NCBI GenBank assembly: GCA_946007485.1
Contig: CAMGAM010000031.1
Coordinates: 1 to 11,430 of the forward strand
Length of the DNA stretch: 11,430 bases
Source of the DNA: an uncultured Mycoplasmatota bacterium
Lineage (GTDB): Bacteria; Bacillota_I; Bacilli_A; RF39; UBA660
Direction of reading: 5' to 3'
Shown here: positions 1 to 6,875 of the stretch, piece by piece
Position numbering within the stretch: the stretch's first letter is position 1
Layout of the letters: every line of letters begins with the position of its first letter
Made by a program: the position numbers and the translations under genes
Notes under the pieces: generated by a model
Databases searched by the model: none
What the model was told of the DNA's origin: nothing
Seen by the model: the letters and a program-made list of their open reading frames with translations, nothing else

Positions 1-283
1 ATTAAAACATTATCTTCCCTTTCATAAATATCTTTCCAAATAATTATTTAATTTTACTACTTATTCTTATATTTTTACCAAAATTTTTAATATTCTTACC
101 AAAAATTAACTTATGATTGCTATTTGATTATCATTCTATAGAATACTAAACAGTCAATAATTATATACTCACAGAGCACACACATAATCATTTAAAAAAC
201 ATCATAAAATATTCAAAAGATACATAGACAAAAAATAATATTTTTGATAAAATGAATATATAATGAAAAGAGGTATTAATATA
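1..283. other. AT-rich non-coding leader region
   Basis: No credible gene is visible on either strand; the only minus-strand ATG with a purine-rich leader near the left edge reaches a stop after 7 codons. The region holds a near-direct repeat (TTACCAAAA at 75-83 and 96-104, 21 bp apart) and a perfect 12-bp palindrome, ATTCTATAGAAT, at 133-144. A TATAAT hexamer at 259-264 sits at a suitable distance from the lipoprotein start at 284, but no -35 hexamer is recognisable 16-18 bp upstream. This is most likely the promoter and regulatory region of the lipoprotein gene; any regulator is unknown. Confidence 0.5.
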
Positions 284-1366
284 ATGAAAAAAATATTTGT
301 TTTAATCTTTTGTATCTTCCTTTTAACTGGATGTAGTCTTTTTAAAAGTGATGTCATGGAAGATATCGATGTCTATACCACAACTTATCCAATTAATTTT
401 CTAATCAAATATCTATATAATGATCACTCCAATATTTACAGTATCTATCCTAGTGGTGTAAATTTTAAAGACTATGAATTATCTGATAAAAAAATAAATG
501 AATTTTCTAAAAGTGATTTATTTATCTTTAACAGTCTCGATCAAGATCGTAATTATGCAGTAAAAATGATTAATAAGAATAAAGATCTAAAACTAATTGA
601 TACTGCTCTAGGTATGAAATATAATTATTCTATCGAAGAATTATGGTTAAATCCATATAACTACCTCATGATGGCCAAAAATATTAAAGATAGTTTAAAT
701 GAATATATCACAAATCCTTATCTTGTTGAAGAAATAAACAATAATTATGAATCTTTAAAATATGATTTATCAAAACTAGATGCTACTTATAAAGAATCAT
801 TAAAAGATACAAACTATAATACTATCGTTGCTGATAATAGTCTCTTTAGATTCCTAGAAAAGTACAATATCGAAGTTATTGTTTTAGAAGAAGACATTCG
901 AACTATAACTATCAAAGAAGGCGATACAATATCATCTATTTCCAAAGAATATGATATATCTTCTAGCGATATTTTAACTTATAACAATAGAACTGATGAA
1001 AACTTAAAAATTGGAGAAACTATTTATTTACCTATTAAAACTATTTCTTCATCTGATGTTTCTCTTGTAAAGAAATTGATTAATGAACATAAAATTAAAT
1101 ATATATATTCCGCTAATACTGAATCGAATGAAACTATCAGCAATCTTATTAAAGAATATAATTTAGAATTAATAACAATTAATGATATGTACAGTATTGA
1201 TGGCGGTGTCACTAATACTAACGAAACCTATTTAACTATCATGAATGATAATTTGGAATTATTAAAAAAAGAACTAACAAAAAAAATGATGAAAAGTGAA
1301 ATATTTTATTTCTGTATTATGAATCATCTCAATAATTTTTTTCACTATATTAAATTTCTATCCTGA
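284..1366 (+). CDS. Lipoprotein with TroA/ZnuA-like solute-binding fold interrupted by a LysM domain
   Basis: The ATG at 284 is preferred over the in-frame ATG at 263 because AAGAGGT lies about 9 nt upstream of it. The protein begins MKKIFVLIFC and has a lipobox LTGC (Cys17), so it should be a membrane-anchored lipoprotein. In this numbering, residues about 28-205 match the first lobe and linker helix of zinc/manganese ABC-transporter binding proteins (VYTTTYP, the PSG..FKDYELSD loop, LWLNPYN, a long helix, then DNSLFRFLEKYNIEV). Residues about 207-252 form a LysM domain (IKEGDTISSISKEY..SSSDILTYNN..L.IGETIYLP). Residues 253-332 resume the second lobe (KYIYSANTE...ETISNLIKEYNLEL) and end in the family's usual C-terminal helix. 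The histidine ligands of ZnuA/TroA are not at the expected places (PHDYE has become FKDYE, DPHVWL has become EELWL), so zinc binding is doubtful. No permease or ATPase gene is nearby. The last ~26 codons after LTKK (from 1286) are unlike the family and overlap the next gene, so the natural stop was probably near 1287. Fold and LysM are well supported; the ligand is unknown. Confidence 0.75.
   Translation: MKKIFVLIFCIFLLTGCSLFKSDVMEDIDVYTTTYPINFLIKYLYNDHSNIYSIYPSGVNFKDYELSDKKINEFSKSDLFIFNSLDQDRNYAVKMINKNKDLKLIDTALGMKYNYSIEELWLNPYNYLMMAKNIKDSLNEYITNPYLVEEINNNYESLKYDLSKLDATYKESLKDTNYNTIVADNSLFRFLEKYNIEVIVLEEDIRTITIKEGDTISSISKEYDISSSDILTYNNRTDENLKIGETIYLPIKTISSSDVSLVKKLINEHKIKYIYSANTESNETISNLIKEYNLELITINDMYSIDGGVTNTNETYLTIMNDNLELLKKELTKKMMKSEIFYFCIMNHLNNFFHYIKFLS
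905..1036 (+). other. LysM domain inserted in the solute-binding fold
   Basis: This segment encodes about 44 residues with the LysM signature: GDTISSISKEY, then S.SDILTYNN, then L.IGETIYLP. LysM modules bind N-acetylglucosamine-containing glycans such as peptidoglycan. The flanking sequence is the two halves of the second lobe of a TroA-like fold, so this is an internal insertion and not a terminal fusion. Confidence 0.75.
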
Positions 1367-2198
1367 TAAAGTAAGAGATTTCTTTGATGAATATATCTAT
1401 AAAAAAGAATATATTATTGCTAAAGCTAATGACTATTATCTAGATAATAATTATGAATATCTCCAAAACTATACTGATGATGTTTCCAATAAAAAAGAAT
1501 TATTAAATTATATTTATTATGTTATTAATACCGGTAGTGAGTACGCCGATGGAGAATGTACTAAAGAATATACTGATTGTATTAAAGATCTAAACGAAAT
1601 TGCTAAAGATGAAAAAAAATTATCTCTCATCAATAACTTTGTCCATCCATATAACAGTTTTAAAACCATTTCCTTCACTTATAATGAACAAGGTAAATTT
1701 TCATTAATTATTGAGCATATTTATAGTCAAGAAGAAATTACTGAAATTAATTATATTGTTGATAGCAAGATTAAAGAACTCATCGAAGACAATATGACTA
1801 GCGAAGAAAAAATAAGACAAATTCACAACTATATTATTAATAATACTTCCTATGATACTCTTAAAACAAACAATATTAATGATGAAACATACAAATCAAA
1901 CACTGCCTATGGTGTCCTAATACAAGGATATGGTATCTGTAGTGGATATTCAGATACAATTGCTATCTTTTTAAATAAACTAGATATTGAAAATTACAAA
2001 ATAAGTAATGACTCCCATATTTGGAATTTAGTTTATCTAAATGGTATTTGGGTTCACCTAGATGCTACTTGGGATGACCCCATCAGTGAATTTAATGCTA
2101 ATCGCGACACCTACTTTCTAATTAGTTATGATGAATTAACTAAACTAAATGATAATACCCACTACTTTGATAAAACAATCTATAAAGAAGCATACTAA
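1296..2198 (+). pseudogene. Transglutaminase-like (papain-fold) protein with interrupted 5' end
   Basis: The catalytic domain is clear: the segment YGVLIQGYGICSGYSD carries the nucleophile Cys (codon 1938-1940), DSHIWNLV the His (2016-2018) and HLDATWDDP the Asp (2061-2063). This is the Cys-His-Asp triad of bacterial transglutaminase-core proteins, which act as transamidases or peptidases, usually outside the membrane. The reading frame is open back to 1323 and codes plausible protein throughout, starting with a membrane-anchor-like stretch (IISIIFFTILNFYPD). It has no ATG, GTG or TTG before 1794, and starting there would remove most of the N-terminal half. A GTG at 1296 in the same frame gives MKYFISVL followed by a TGA at 1320-1322 and then the hydrophobic stretch, so a single Trp-to-stop change would explain the break. 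Alternatively, an ATG at 1286 or 1289 in another frame plus a one-base indel, for example in the T7 run at 1336-1342, would restore it. This could be a real lesion or a sequence error. The triad is intact. Confidence 0.7.
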
Positions 2199-2226
2199 AA
2201 GAAACGACTAACTAATCGTTTCTTTT
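2197..2226. terminator. Bidirectional rho-independent terminator
   Basis: An 11-bp perfect stem (AAAAGAAACGA / TCGTTTCTTTT) with an 8-nt loop is followed by T residues on the plus strand and preceded by A residues, which give a U-tract on the minus strand. It starts at the transglutaminase stop codon and overlaps the last codons of miaA, so it can serve both converging genes. Confidence 0.85.
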
Positions 2227-3110
2227 TCATCTATATAATTACATACTTCACAAATCGTCTCATCAAAATTATCAAAATTAGTCATAAACCAATTAATCTT
2301 AAATTGATTATTAAAAAATGTATATTGCCTTTTCGCATACCTTCTAGAATTTCTCTTAATAAGTCTAATTGCTTCATCATAATCTATCTCATTATCAAAA
2401 TATTTATATAATTCCTTATAGCCAATTCCACTAAGCAATGGCTTAGTTCTAATGTCCCTATCATAAAAAAATTTAACTTCCTCAAGTAAACCATTCTTAA
2501 TCATCATTTCTACTCTATCATCAATTCTCTTATATAATACATCTCTATTACAAGTAAGCCCAATAAATAACGTATCATATAATAAATTATTTCCCTTATC
2601 ATTACTCTTAATAGATTTATTATTCTCCAAATAATAATTTAATGCCCTAATAACTCTTCTTCTATTAAATTTATCTATCTGAATATCTTTATCTAATAAT
2701 TTTAATCTTTTATACAATTCTTCTGTCGATATATCCTTATACTCATTATCAATATCATTCTTCTCACTATCTAAAGTATAATCGTATAAAGCACTCTTAA
2801 TATATAGTCCAGTTCCTCCAACAATAATTGCTACCTTACCCATATCTTGAATCTCTTTAATTTTATTTCGGCAATCTACTTGATAATTATATATTGAATA
2901 ATCTTCTACTACATCTTTAATTGAAAATAAATGATGTTTTATTCCTTCCATCTCTTCTTCATTTATCTTAGCTGACCCAATATTCATTCCTTTATATATC
3001 TGAATTGCATCCCCATTAATTATTTCTCCATTATACCTTTTAGCTATCTCTATTGATAACTTTGTCTTCCCAACACCTGTTGGTCCAGTAATAACTATTA
3101 CTTTTTGCAT
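2208..3110 (-). CDS. miaA: tRNA dimethylallyltransferase MiaA
   Basis: MiaA transfers the dimethylallyl group of DMAPP to N6 of A37 in tRNAs that read UNN codons, the first step toward (ms2)i6A; it is cytoplasmic. The 300-residue length is normal. The P-loop GPTGVGKT is at residues 9-16, the substrate-recognition segment GDAIQIYKGMNIGSAK at 33-48 (Asp34 and Gln37 conserved; the usual Ser after the Asp is Ala), KHHL near 58-61, GGTGLYI at 98-104, and the RRRVIRAL helix near 151. The start is well placed behind AAGGTG, 5 nt upstream of the ATG. It is the last gene of the mutL-side cluster, a common Bacillota neighbourhood, and lies 30 bp after a 75-codon unknown gene. A weak hairpin in that gap may partly attenuate it. 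It stops with TAG inside the shared terminator. Confidence 0.96.
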   Translation of the reverse strand: MQKVIVITGPTGVGKTKLSIEIAKRYNGEIINGDAIQIYKGMNIGSAKINEEEMEGIKHHLFSIKDVVEDYSIYNYQVDCRNKIKEIQDMGKVAIIVGGTGLYIKSALYDYTLDSEKNDIDNEYKDISTEELYKRLKLLDKDIQIDKFNRRRVIRALNYYLENNKSIKSNDKGNNLLYDTLFIGLTCNRDVLYKRIDDRVEMMIKNGLLEEVKFFYDRDIRTKPLLSGIGYKELYKYFDNEIDYDEAIRLIKRNSRRYAKRQYTFFNNQFKINWFMTNFDNFDETICEVCNYIDEKETIS

Positions 3111-3134
3111 ATCACACCTTCTTATCTAGAAAAA

Positions 3135-3151
3135 GAAGAATTATTTTCTTC
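3135..3151 (-). terminator. Weak hairpin with U-tract ahead of miaA
   Basis: On the minus strand GAAGAA-AATAA-TTCTTC is followed by five T residues. It overlaps the stop codon of the small upstream gene. The stem is only 6 bp and AT-rich, so it may act as a partial terminator or attenuator between the small gene and miaA, or as nothing at all. Confidence 0.35.
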
Positions 3152-3368
3152 CCTTTCCTTGTGAATAATCATATCTATATAAAGTTTTATTATCTTCATG
3201 CGTAATTCCTAATTCTATCTCTTTTAAATCATTTGCTCTCTTAAGTTCATAAGCAATATTAGCAAATACTGAAATATTTCCATTAAATAGTTTCAATTGT
3301 TCTTTTAACCCATCTGCATCCCTTAGTGCATAGACTAAACTTCTTATTAAATCTGTTTCATTCCCCAA
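3141..3368 (-). CDS. Small protein of unknown function (75 aa, TTG start)
   Basis: I do not recognise this family. The product is a small, soluble-looking protein of 75 residues beginning (M)GNETDLIRSLVYALRDADGLKEQLKLF and ending in a charged, basic tail (YSQGKGRK), with no membrane segment and no cysteine. The TTG start at 3368 is chosen because AGAGGTGG lies 5-6 nt upstream and a strong promoter (TTGACA-18-TATATT) would initiate near 3385. A longer reading from an ATG at 3449 would begin upstream of that transcription start and overlap the preceding gene. The gene sits between an unknown 158-codon gene and miaA and is probably cotranscribed with miaA. The helical pattern (LIRSLVYALRDADGLKEQL) suggests a small helical domain; no function can be assigned. 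Confidence 0.6.
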   Translation of the reverse strand: MGNETDLIRSLVYALRDADGLKEQLKLFNGNISVFANIAYELKRANDLKEIELGITHEDNKTLYRYDYSQGKGRK

Positions 3369-3391
3369 AATAATCCACCTCTTCAAGAAGT

Positions 3392-3421
3392 AATATATCA
3401 TAAATCTTTTATTTTTGTCAA
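3392..3421 (-). promoter_or_regulatory. Sigma-A promoter for the 75-aa gene and miaA
   Basis: On the minus strand an exact TTGACA (3416-3421) is followed after 18 bp by TATATT (3392-3397). The predicted transcription start near 3385 lies just before the AGAGGTGG Shine-Dalgarno (3375-3382) of the TTG-initiated gene at 3368. The -35 hexamer overlaps the TGA stop of the upstream gene. Confidence 0.6.
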
Positions 3422-3894
3422 ATATTCTTAATATTCTTAATATATCCATTTAATATTCTTTTAGATAAAATATATCTACTAGTTAAACTTTGTTCAAGTT
3501 CTTGATTTCTTAATCTATATCTATAAGGTATTTGTCGATATAATTTTCTTATAACCATACTATCATTATATATAACCATTTCTTTTTGAATTTCCATAAT
3601 TTCTTTCATTAATAATAGTAATTCTTGATCATTAACAACAAATCTAACATAACTCTTATGACTAATATTAGAAAAAATATTTCTCTCATTATATATCATT
3701 ACATTTCCTAAAACATTAATAAATTGTTTTATTACTATATATTTATATAAATTTCTTTCTTTATTATGAAAATATATTTCTAACTCATCCATATATTCTT
3801 TATCATTATAAAGAAGCATTTTAATTCCATTATTTTCATATATAATATCTAGTTTTACTTTATCATCTTTCCATATAACAGATTCATAAAGCAT
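3418..3894 (-). CDS. Hypothetical protein downstream of mutL (158 aa)
   Basis: I do not recognise this protein. It is 158 residues, rich in Ile, Tyr, Asn and Lys, apparently soluble, with a mixed alpha/beta-looking N-terminal half (VKLDIIYENNGIKMLLYND), a helical middle (LLLLMKEIMEIQKEMVIYND) and a strongly basic C-terminal part. It ends in TGA. The ATG at 3894 has no Shine-Dalgarno; it directly follows a TAA codon. In the same frame an ATG at 3936, 11 nt after AAAGGAGT, reads MKIDAINDKLYNL and then that TAA. Either a 13-codon leader is translationally coupled to this gene, or the gene originally began at 3936 and has acquired a nonsense codon at position 14. It starts just after mutL and is probably in its transcript. 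Coding status is likely but not certain, because no homology is recognised. Confidence 0.55.
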   Translation of the reverse strand: MLYESVIWKDDKVKLDIIYENNGIKMLLYNDKEYMDELEIYFHNKERNLYKYIVIKQFINVLGNVMIYNERNIFSNISHKSYVRFVVNDQELLLLMKEIMEIQKEMVIYNDSMVIRKLYRQIPYRYRLRNQELEQSLTSRYILSKRILNGYIKNIKNI

Positions 3895-3936
3895 TTATAA
3901 ATTATATAATTTATCATTAATTGCATCTATTTTCAT
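3895..3936 (-). CDS. 13-codon leader frame or nonsense-truncated gene start
   Basis: AAAGGAGT (3948-3955), inside the end of mutL, precedes an ATG at 3936 that reads MKIDAINDKLYNL and stops at TAA (3895-3897). The next codon, in the same frame, is the ATG of the 158-residue gene. It could be a coupling leader, or the true N-terminus of the downstream protein cut by a stop mutation. The frame identity and the Shine-Dalgarno are seen directly; the role is inferred. Confidence 0.4.
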   Translation of the reverse strand: MKIDAINDKLYNL

Positions 3937-3941
3937 CTTTT

Positions 3942-5750
3942 TTAAATACTCCTTTTAAACATCTTTTCAAGTTCATAAATTGAAAAATGAATAATTGCTG
4001 GTCTACCATGTGGACAATTATAAGGATTTTTACATTTTCTTAAATCATTAATTAATGACTCCATCGAAGGTTTATCAATATATGTATTAGCCTTAATACT
4101 CATTTTACAACTAACCATCTTCGCTAAATTATCATTAAATTTTGCTAATGAGAAGTCTTTCTCTTTGTTTATTATTAATTCAACAATTCTTCTAAAAGTT
4201 TCTTCTTCATATCCTTGTGTAAACCATGTAGGATGACTTATTACTCTTACCGAAGATACCCCAAATTCTTCAATCTCTATTTTAAGACTATCTAAAATAT
4301 TCATATTATCCTTAAGAATTAAATATTCATTTTTAGGAAGTTCTACCACAATTGGAACAATTGGCCTTATCGTATTATCATTCGGATGACTTAGTTCATA
4401 ACTAACCTTCTCATAATTAATTCTCTCTTTAGCCGCATGCTGATCAATTAAATAAATTCCCTTCTCATTTTCACAGACAATATAAGTTCCTAAAAGAAGT
4501 CCCACTGGATAAAGTTCAGGTAATTTCTCAGTTTCAGACACTTCTATTACATCACTATTACCTTCCTCATTATTTTCTACTTCTAAAAGTATTTCTTCAT
4601 TATCTTCTCGATAATTTACTAAATCTTCTAATTTACTCTTATATTCACCATTATCTTCTTTAATTATATCTTTACTTAACCTATCAATATCAAGTGATAA
4701 ATTTTCATATTTAACATTATCACTATTACTAACTTTACTTATATTGATACTAGGAATAAGTAATTTATCACGAAGTGCCTTATCAATTACTTCTTTAATC
4801 AAATTATTTAATTCTGAAAAATTACTAAACTTAATATCCAATTTTGATGGATGAATATTTACATCTAATAAACTAGGATCACACGTGATAATTATTACAC
4901 ATATTGGATATCTACTATCTTCTTTATAATTACTATATGCTTCATTAATAACTCTATATAAAGTACTATTCTTAACTACTCTTCCATTAACTATTGTCGT
5001 AATATGATTCTTATTAGCTCTCGTAACTTCAGGCAAAGATACATATCCAGATATATCATAATCATAATTATTTCCCCTAATACTTATCATCTTCTTAGTA
5101 ACATCTATTCCATAAATACTATTAATAACCTTAAGTAAATTACCAGATCCATTCGTATTAAGTATTTCTCTATCATCATTTTTAAGTATAAATCTAATCT
5201 TCGGATATGATAAAGCTATTTTATTCATATAATCTATTACATTAGATAGTTCAGAATAAGTACTAGCTAAATGCTTAAGCCTAGCCGGTGTATTATAAAA
5301 TAAATTAGTTACTTTAATACTTGTTCCTACTCTAAAAGCACTATCTTCTACTTCTTTAAATTCTCCCCCTTTTATATGTATATAAGTCCCAACTTCACTA
5401 TCTTTATAACATGTCTTAAGTTCTACTTCTGATACTGAAGCAATCGATGGTAACGCTTCGCCTCTAAATCCTAAAGAACAAATATTAAATAAATCATCTT
5501 CATCATATAATTTACTTGTTGCATGTCTTAAAAAAGCATTTTTAGCATCTTCCCTATCCATTCCAATTCCATTATCGATTACTTTTATTTCTCTAAGTCC
5601 AGATTCTTTTAACTCGACAATTATTTCATCACTTTTGGCATCAATTGAATTCTCCACTAGTTCCTTAACCACTGACAAAACTTTCTCTACTACTTCTCCA
5701 GCTGCTATTTTGTTTGCTAAAAGATCACTCATTACTTTAATACTAGCCAT
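3942..5750 (-). CDS. mutL: DNA mismatch repair protein MutL
   Basis: MutL couples MutS mismatch recognition to strand incision and excision. The 602-residue product has the complete N-terminal GHKL ATPase: KELVENSIDA (29-38), DNGIGM (59-64), GFRGEAL (94-100), NTPAR (153-157). A conserved DVNIHPSK segment (296-303) and an acidic, low-complexity linker (about 340-410) follow. The C-terminal dimerisation/endonuclease domain carries DQHAAKERINYE (436-447), SCKMSIKA (547-554), CPHGRP (579-584) and the terminal ELEKMFKR (593-600). These metal-site motifs mark it as a nicking-type MutL, as in organisms without MutH. The start follows AGGAGATGG at good spacing. It is the first gene of the mutL-unknown-unknown-miaA cluster. 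No mutS is in the window: the usual upstream position is taken by tagO, separated by a terminator. Confidence 0.97.
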   Translation of the reverse strand: MASIKVMSDLLANKIAAGEVVEKVLSVVKELVENSIDAKSDEIIVELKESGLREIKVIDNGIGMDREDAKNAFLRHATSKLYDEDDLFNICSLGFRGEALPSIASVSEVELKTCYKDSEVGTYIHIKGGEFKEVEDSAFRVGTSIKVTNLFYNTPARLKHLASTYSELSNVIDYMNKIALSYPKIRFILKNDDREILNTNGSGNLLKVINSIYGIDVTKKMISIRGNNYDYDISGYVSLPEVTRANKNHITTIVNGRVVKNSTLYRVINEAYSNYKEDSRYPICVIIITCDPSLLDVNIHPSKLDIKFSNFSELNNLIKEVIDKALRDKLLIPSINISKVSNSDNVKYENLSLDIDRLSKDIIKEDNGEYKSKLEDLVNYREDNEEILLEVENNEEGNSDVIEVSETEKLPELYPVGLLLGTYIVCENEKGIYLIDQHAAKERINYEKVSYELSHPNDNTIRPIVPIVVELPKNEYLILKDNMNILDSLKIEIEEFGVSSVRVISHPTWFTQGYEEETFRRIVELIINKEKDFSLAKFNDNLAKMVSCKMSIKANTYIDKPSMESLINDLRKCKNPYNCPHGRPAIIHFSIYELEKMFKRSI

Positions 5751-5771
5751 TATATTCCATCTCCTAAATAC

Positions 5772-5780
5772 ATTATAACA
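5772..5780 (-). promoter_or_regulatory. Extended -10 promoter element for mutL
   Basis: On the minus strand TGTTATAAT is a consensus extended -10 (TGn-TATAAT, hexamer 5772-5777) about 20 bp before the mutL ATG. The -35 region is poor and overlaps the tagO terminator, which fits an extended -10 promoter. Confidence 0.5.
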
Positions 5781-5791
5781 TCTTTATAGAA

Positions 5792-5817
5792 AAAGTACCA
5801 TCCAAAGATGATACCTT
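5792..5817 (-). terminator. Rho-independent terminator of tagO
   Basis: On the minus strand an 11-bp stem (AAGGTATCATC / GATGGTACTTT, two G-U pairs) with a 4-nt TTTG loop ends in a run of five T residues. It lies directly after the tagO stop and before the mutL promoter. Confidence 0.75.
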
Positions 5818-5821
5818 TAAA

Positions 5822-6859
5822 TTATTCTTTCTTTTTATGATTATGTTCTACGATAATATTTGTCTTCAGTATAAATACTAATACTATTATAAATAATATT
5901 GCATATATAATAACTCCAACCGTCCTATCATATAACATATAAATAAGCATTGCCGATGCAAACAATATATCGATAAAATATATCACTAAAACTGTGTTTC
6001 GATGTGATAAATTAAGATTTAATAATTGATGATGCAAATGTTGCTTATCAGGTTCTCCAATTGGCTTTTTATTAATTACTCTTCTAAGTATTGCAAATAA
6101 AGTATCCATAATTGGAATAGCTAATAAACATATTGGAACAAGCAAAGTCGTAAGCGTCACATTTTTAAATCCAAGTAAAGCAATTACTGCTATTATGTAA
6201 CCCAAAAACATACTGCCAGAATCACCCATAAATATCTTAGCTGGATGAAAATTATGGCATAAAAATCCTAAAGTTGATCCAAGCATTACAAATGTAATTA
6301 CCGCATCCAAATCAAAAGTATGCATCCATCCTACAATAACAATTCCTATCGTTATAAAATATATTGAAGAAAGTCCCGCAGCTAATCCATCCAATCCATC
6401 TATTAAATTAATACAATTAATAATTGATACGATAAATAAAATCGTAATTGGATAACTAAAAACTCCAAATTCGATATAAAAGCCAAACGCTGATAAATCA
6501 CTAAGTAATATCTTTCCATAAAAAGCTACTACTGAAGCTGCTATTATTTGAAATAAAAATTTAACCTTAGCAGGTATTGGTTTAATATCATCAACTATCC
6601 CTGTAACAATAATAATAAAACTTCCGATAAGTATTGCATTCATTCTAAGTGACATCGTTCCAAATAAAATATATCCAAGTAAAAATCCCATATATATACC
6701 AAGTCCACCCAATCTAGGAATTGGCACCTTATGTACTTTTCTTTCATTTGGTATATCTAACGCTCCTACATGATTAGCTACTTTCTTAATAAAAGGAGTA
6801 ATTGCTAATACAAATAAAAACGGTATTACTATCATGTAAATAATTTCTTTAACTAGCAT
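5822..6859 (-). CDS. tagO: Undecaprenyl-phosphate HexNAc-1-phosphate transferase (TagO/WecA type)
   Basis: This is an integral membrane enzyme of the MraY/WecA superfamily. It transfers a HexNAc-1-phosphate, usually GlcNAc-1-P from UDP-GlcNAc, to undecaprenyl phosphate, starting teichoic-acid or other envelope polymers on the cytoplasmic face. The 345 residues contain about ten membrane segments and the family motifs DIPNERKVHKVPIPRLGG (35-52), GIVDD with Asp90/91, NLIDGLDGLAAG (151-162), FMGDSGS (210-216) and the His-rich loop DKQHLHHQLL (271-280), which favours WecA/TagO over MraY. The ATG at 6859 is chosen because AGGTGG lies just upstream and the promoter would start transcription near it; a TTG at 6886 lies upstream of that start. 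It is a single-gene unit with its own promoter and terminator. The natural sugar and polymer cannot be read from the sequence. Confidence 0.9.
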   Translation of the reverse strand: MLVKEIIYMIVIPFLFVLAITPFIKKVANHVGALDIPNERKVHKVPIPRLGGLGIYMGFLLGYILFGTMSLRMNAILIGSFIIIVTGIVDDIKPIPAKVKFLFQIIAASVVAFYGKILLSDLSAFGFYIEFGVFSYPITILFIVSIINCINLIDGLDGLAAGLSSIYFITIGIVIVGWMHTFDLDAVITFVMLGSTLGFLCHNFHPAKIFMGDSGSMFLGYIIAVIALLGFKNVTLTTLLVPICLLAIPIMDTLFAILRRVINKKPIGEPDKQHLHHQLLNLNLSHRNTVLVIYFIDILFASAMLIYMLYDRTVGVIIYAILFIIVLVFILKTNIIVEHNHKKKE

Positions 6860-6875
6860 AAAACCACCTAAATTA

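Noticed and set aside
1024..1212. A 62-codon open frame on the minus strand inside the lipoprotein gene
   Set aside because: It lies wholly within a well-supported plus-strand gene encoding the LysM end and the second lobe, has no ribosome-binding site, and looks like a chance antisense frame.
1320..1322. TGA read as tryptophan (Mycoplasma-type code) to rescue the transglutaminase gene
   Set aside because: All tryptophans I checked elsewhere in the window use TGG, and long genes carry no internal TGA. A single TGA is better explained as a mutation or sequence error.
3141..3449. A longer 102-codon version of the small gene starting at ATG 3449
   Set aside because: It would overlap the preceding gene and start upstream of the strong promoter; a TTG at 3368 with a perfect-looking Shine-Dalgarno explains the gene better.
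3942..5750. A partner mutS gene next to mutL
   Set aside because: The gene upstream of mutL is tagO, separated by a terminator, and nothing in the window resembles MutS.
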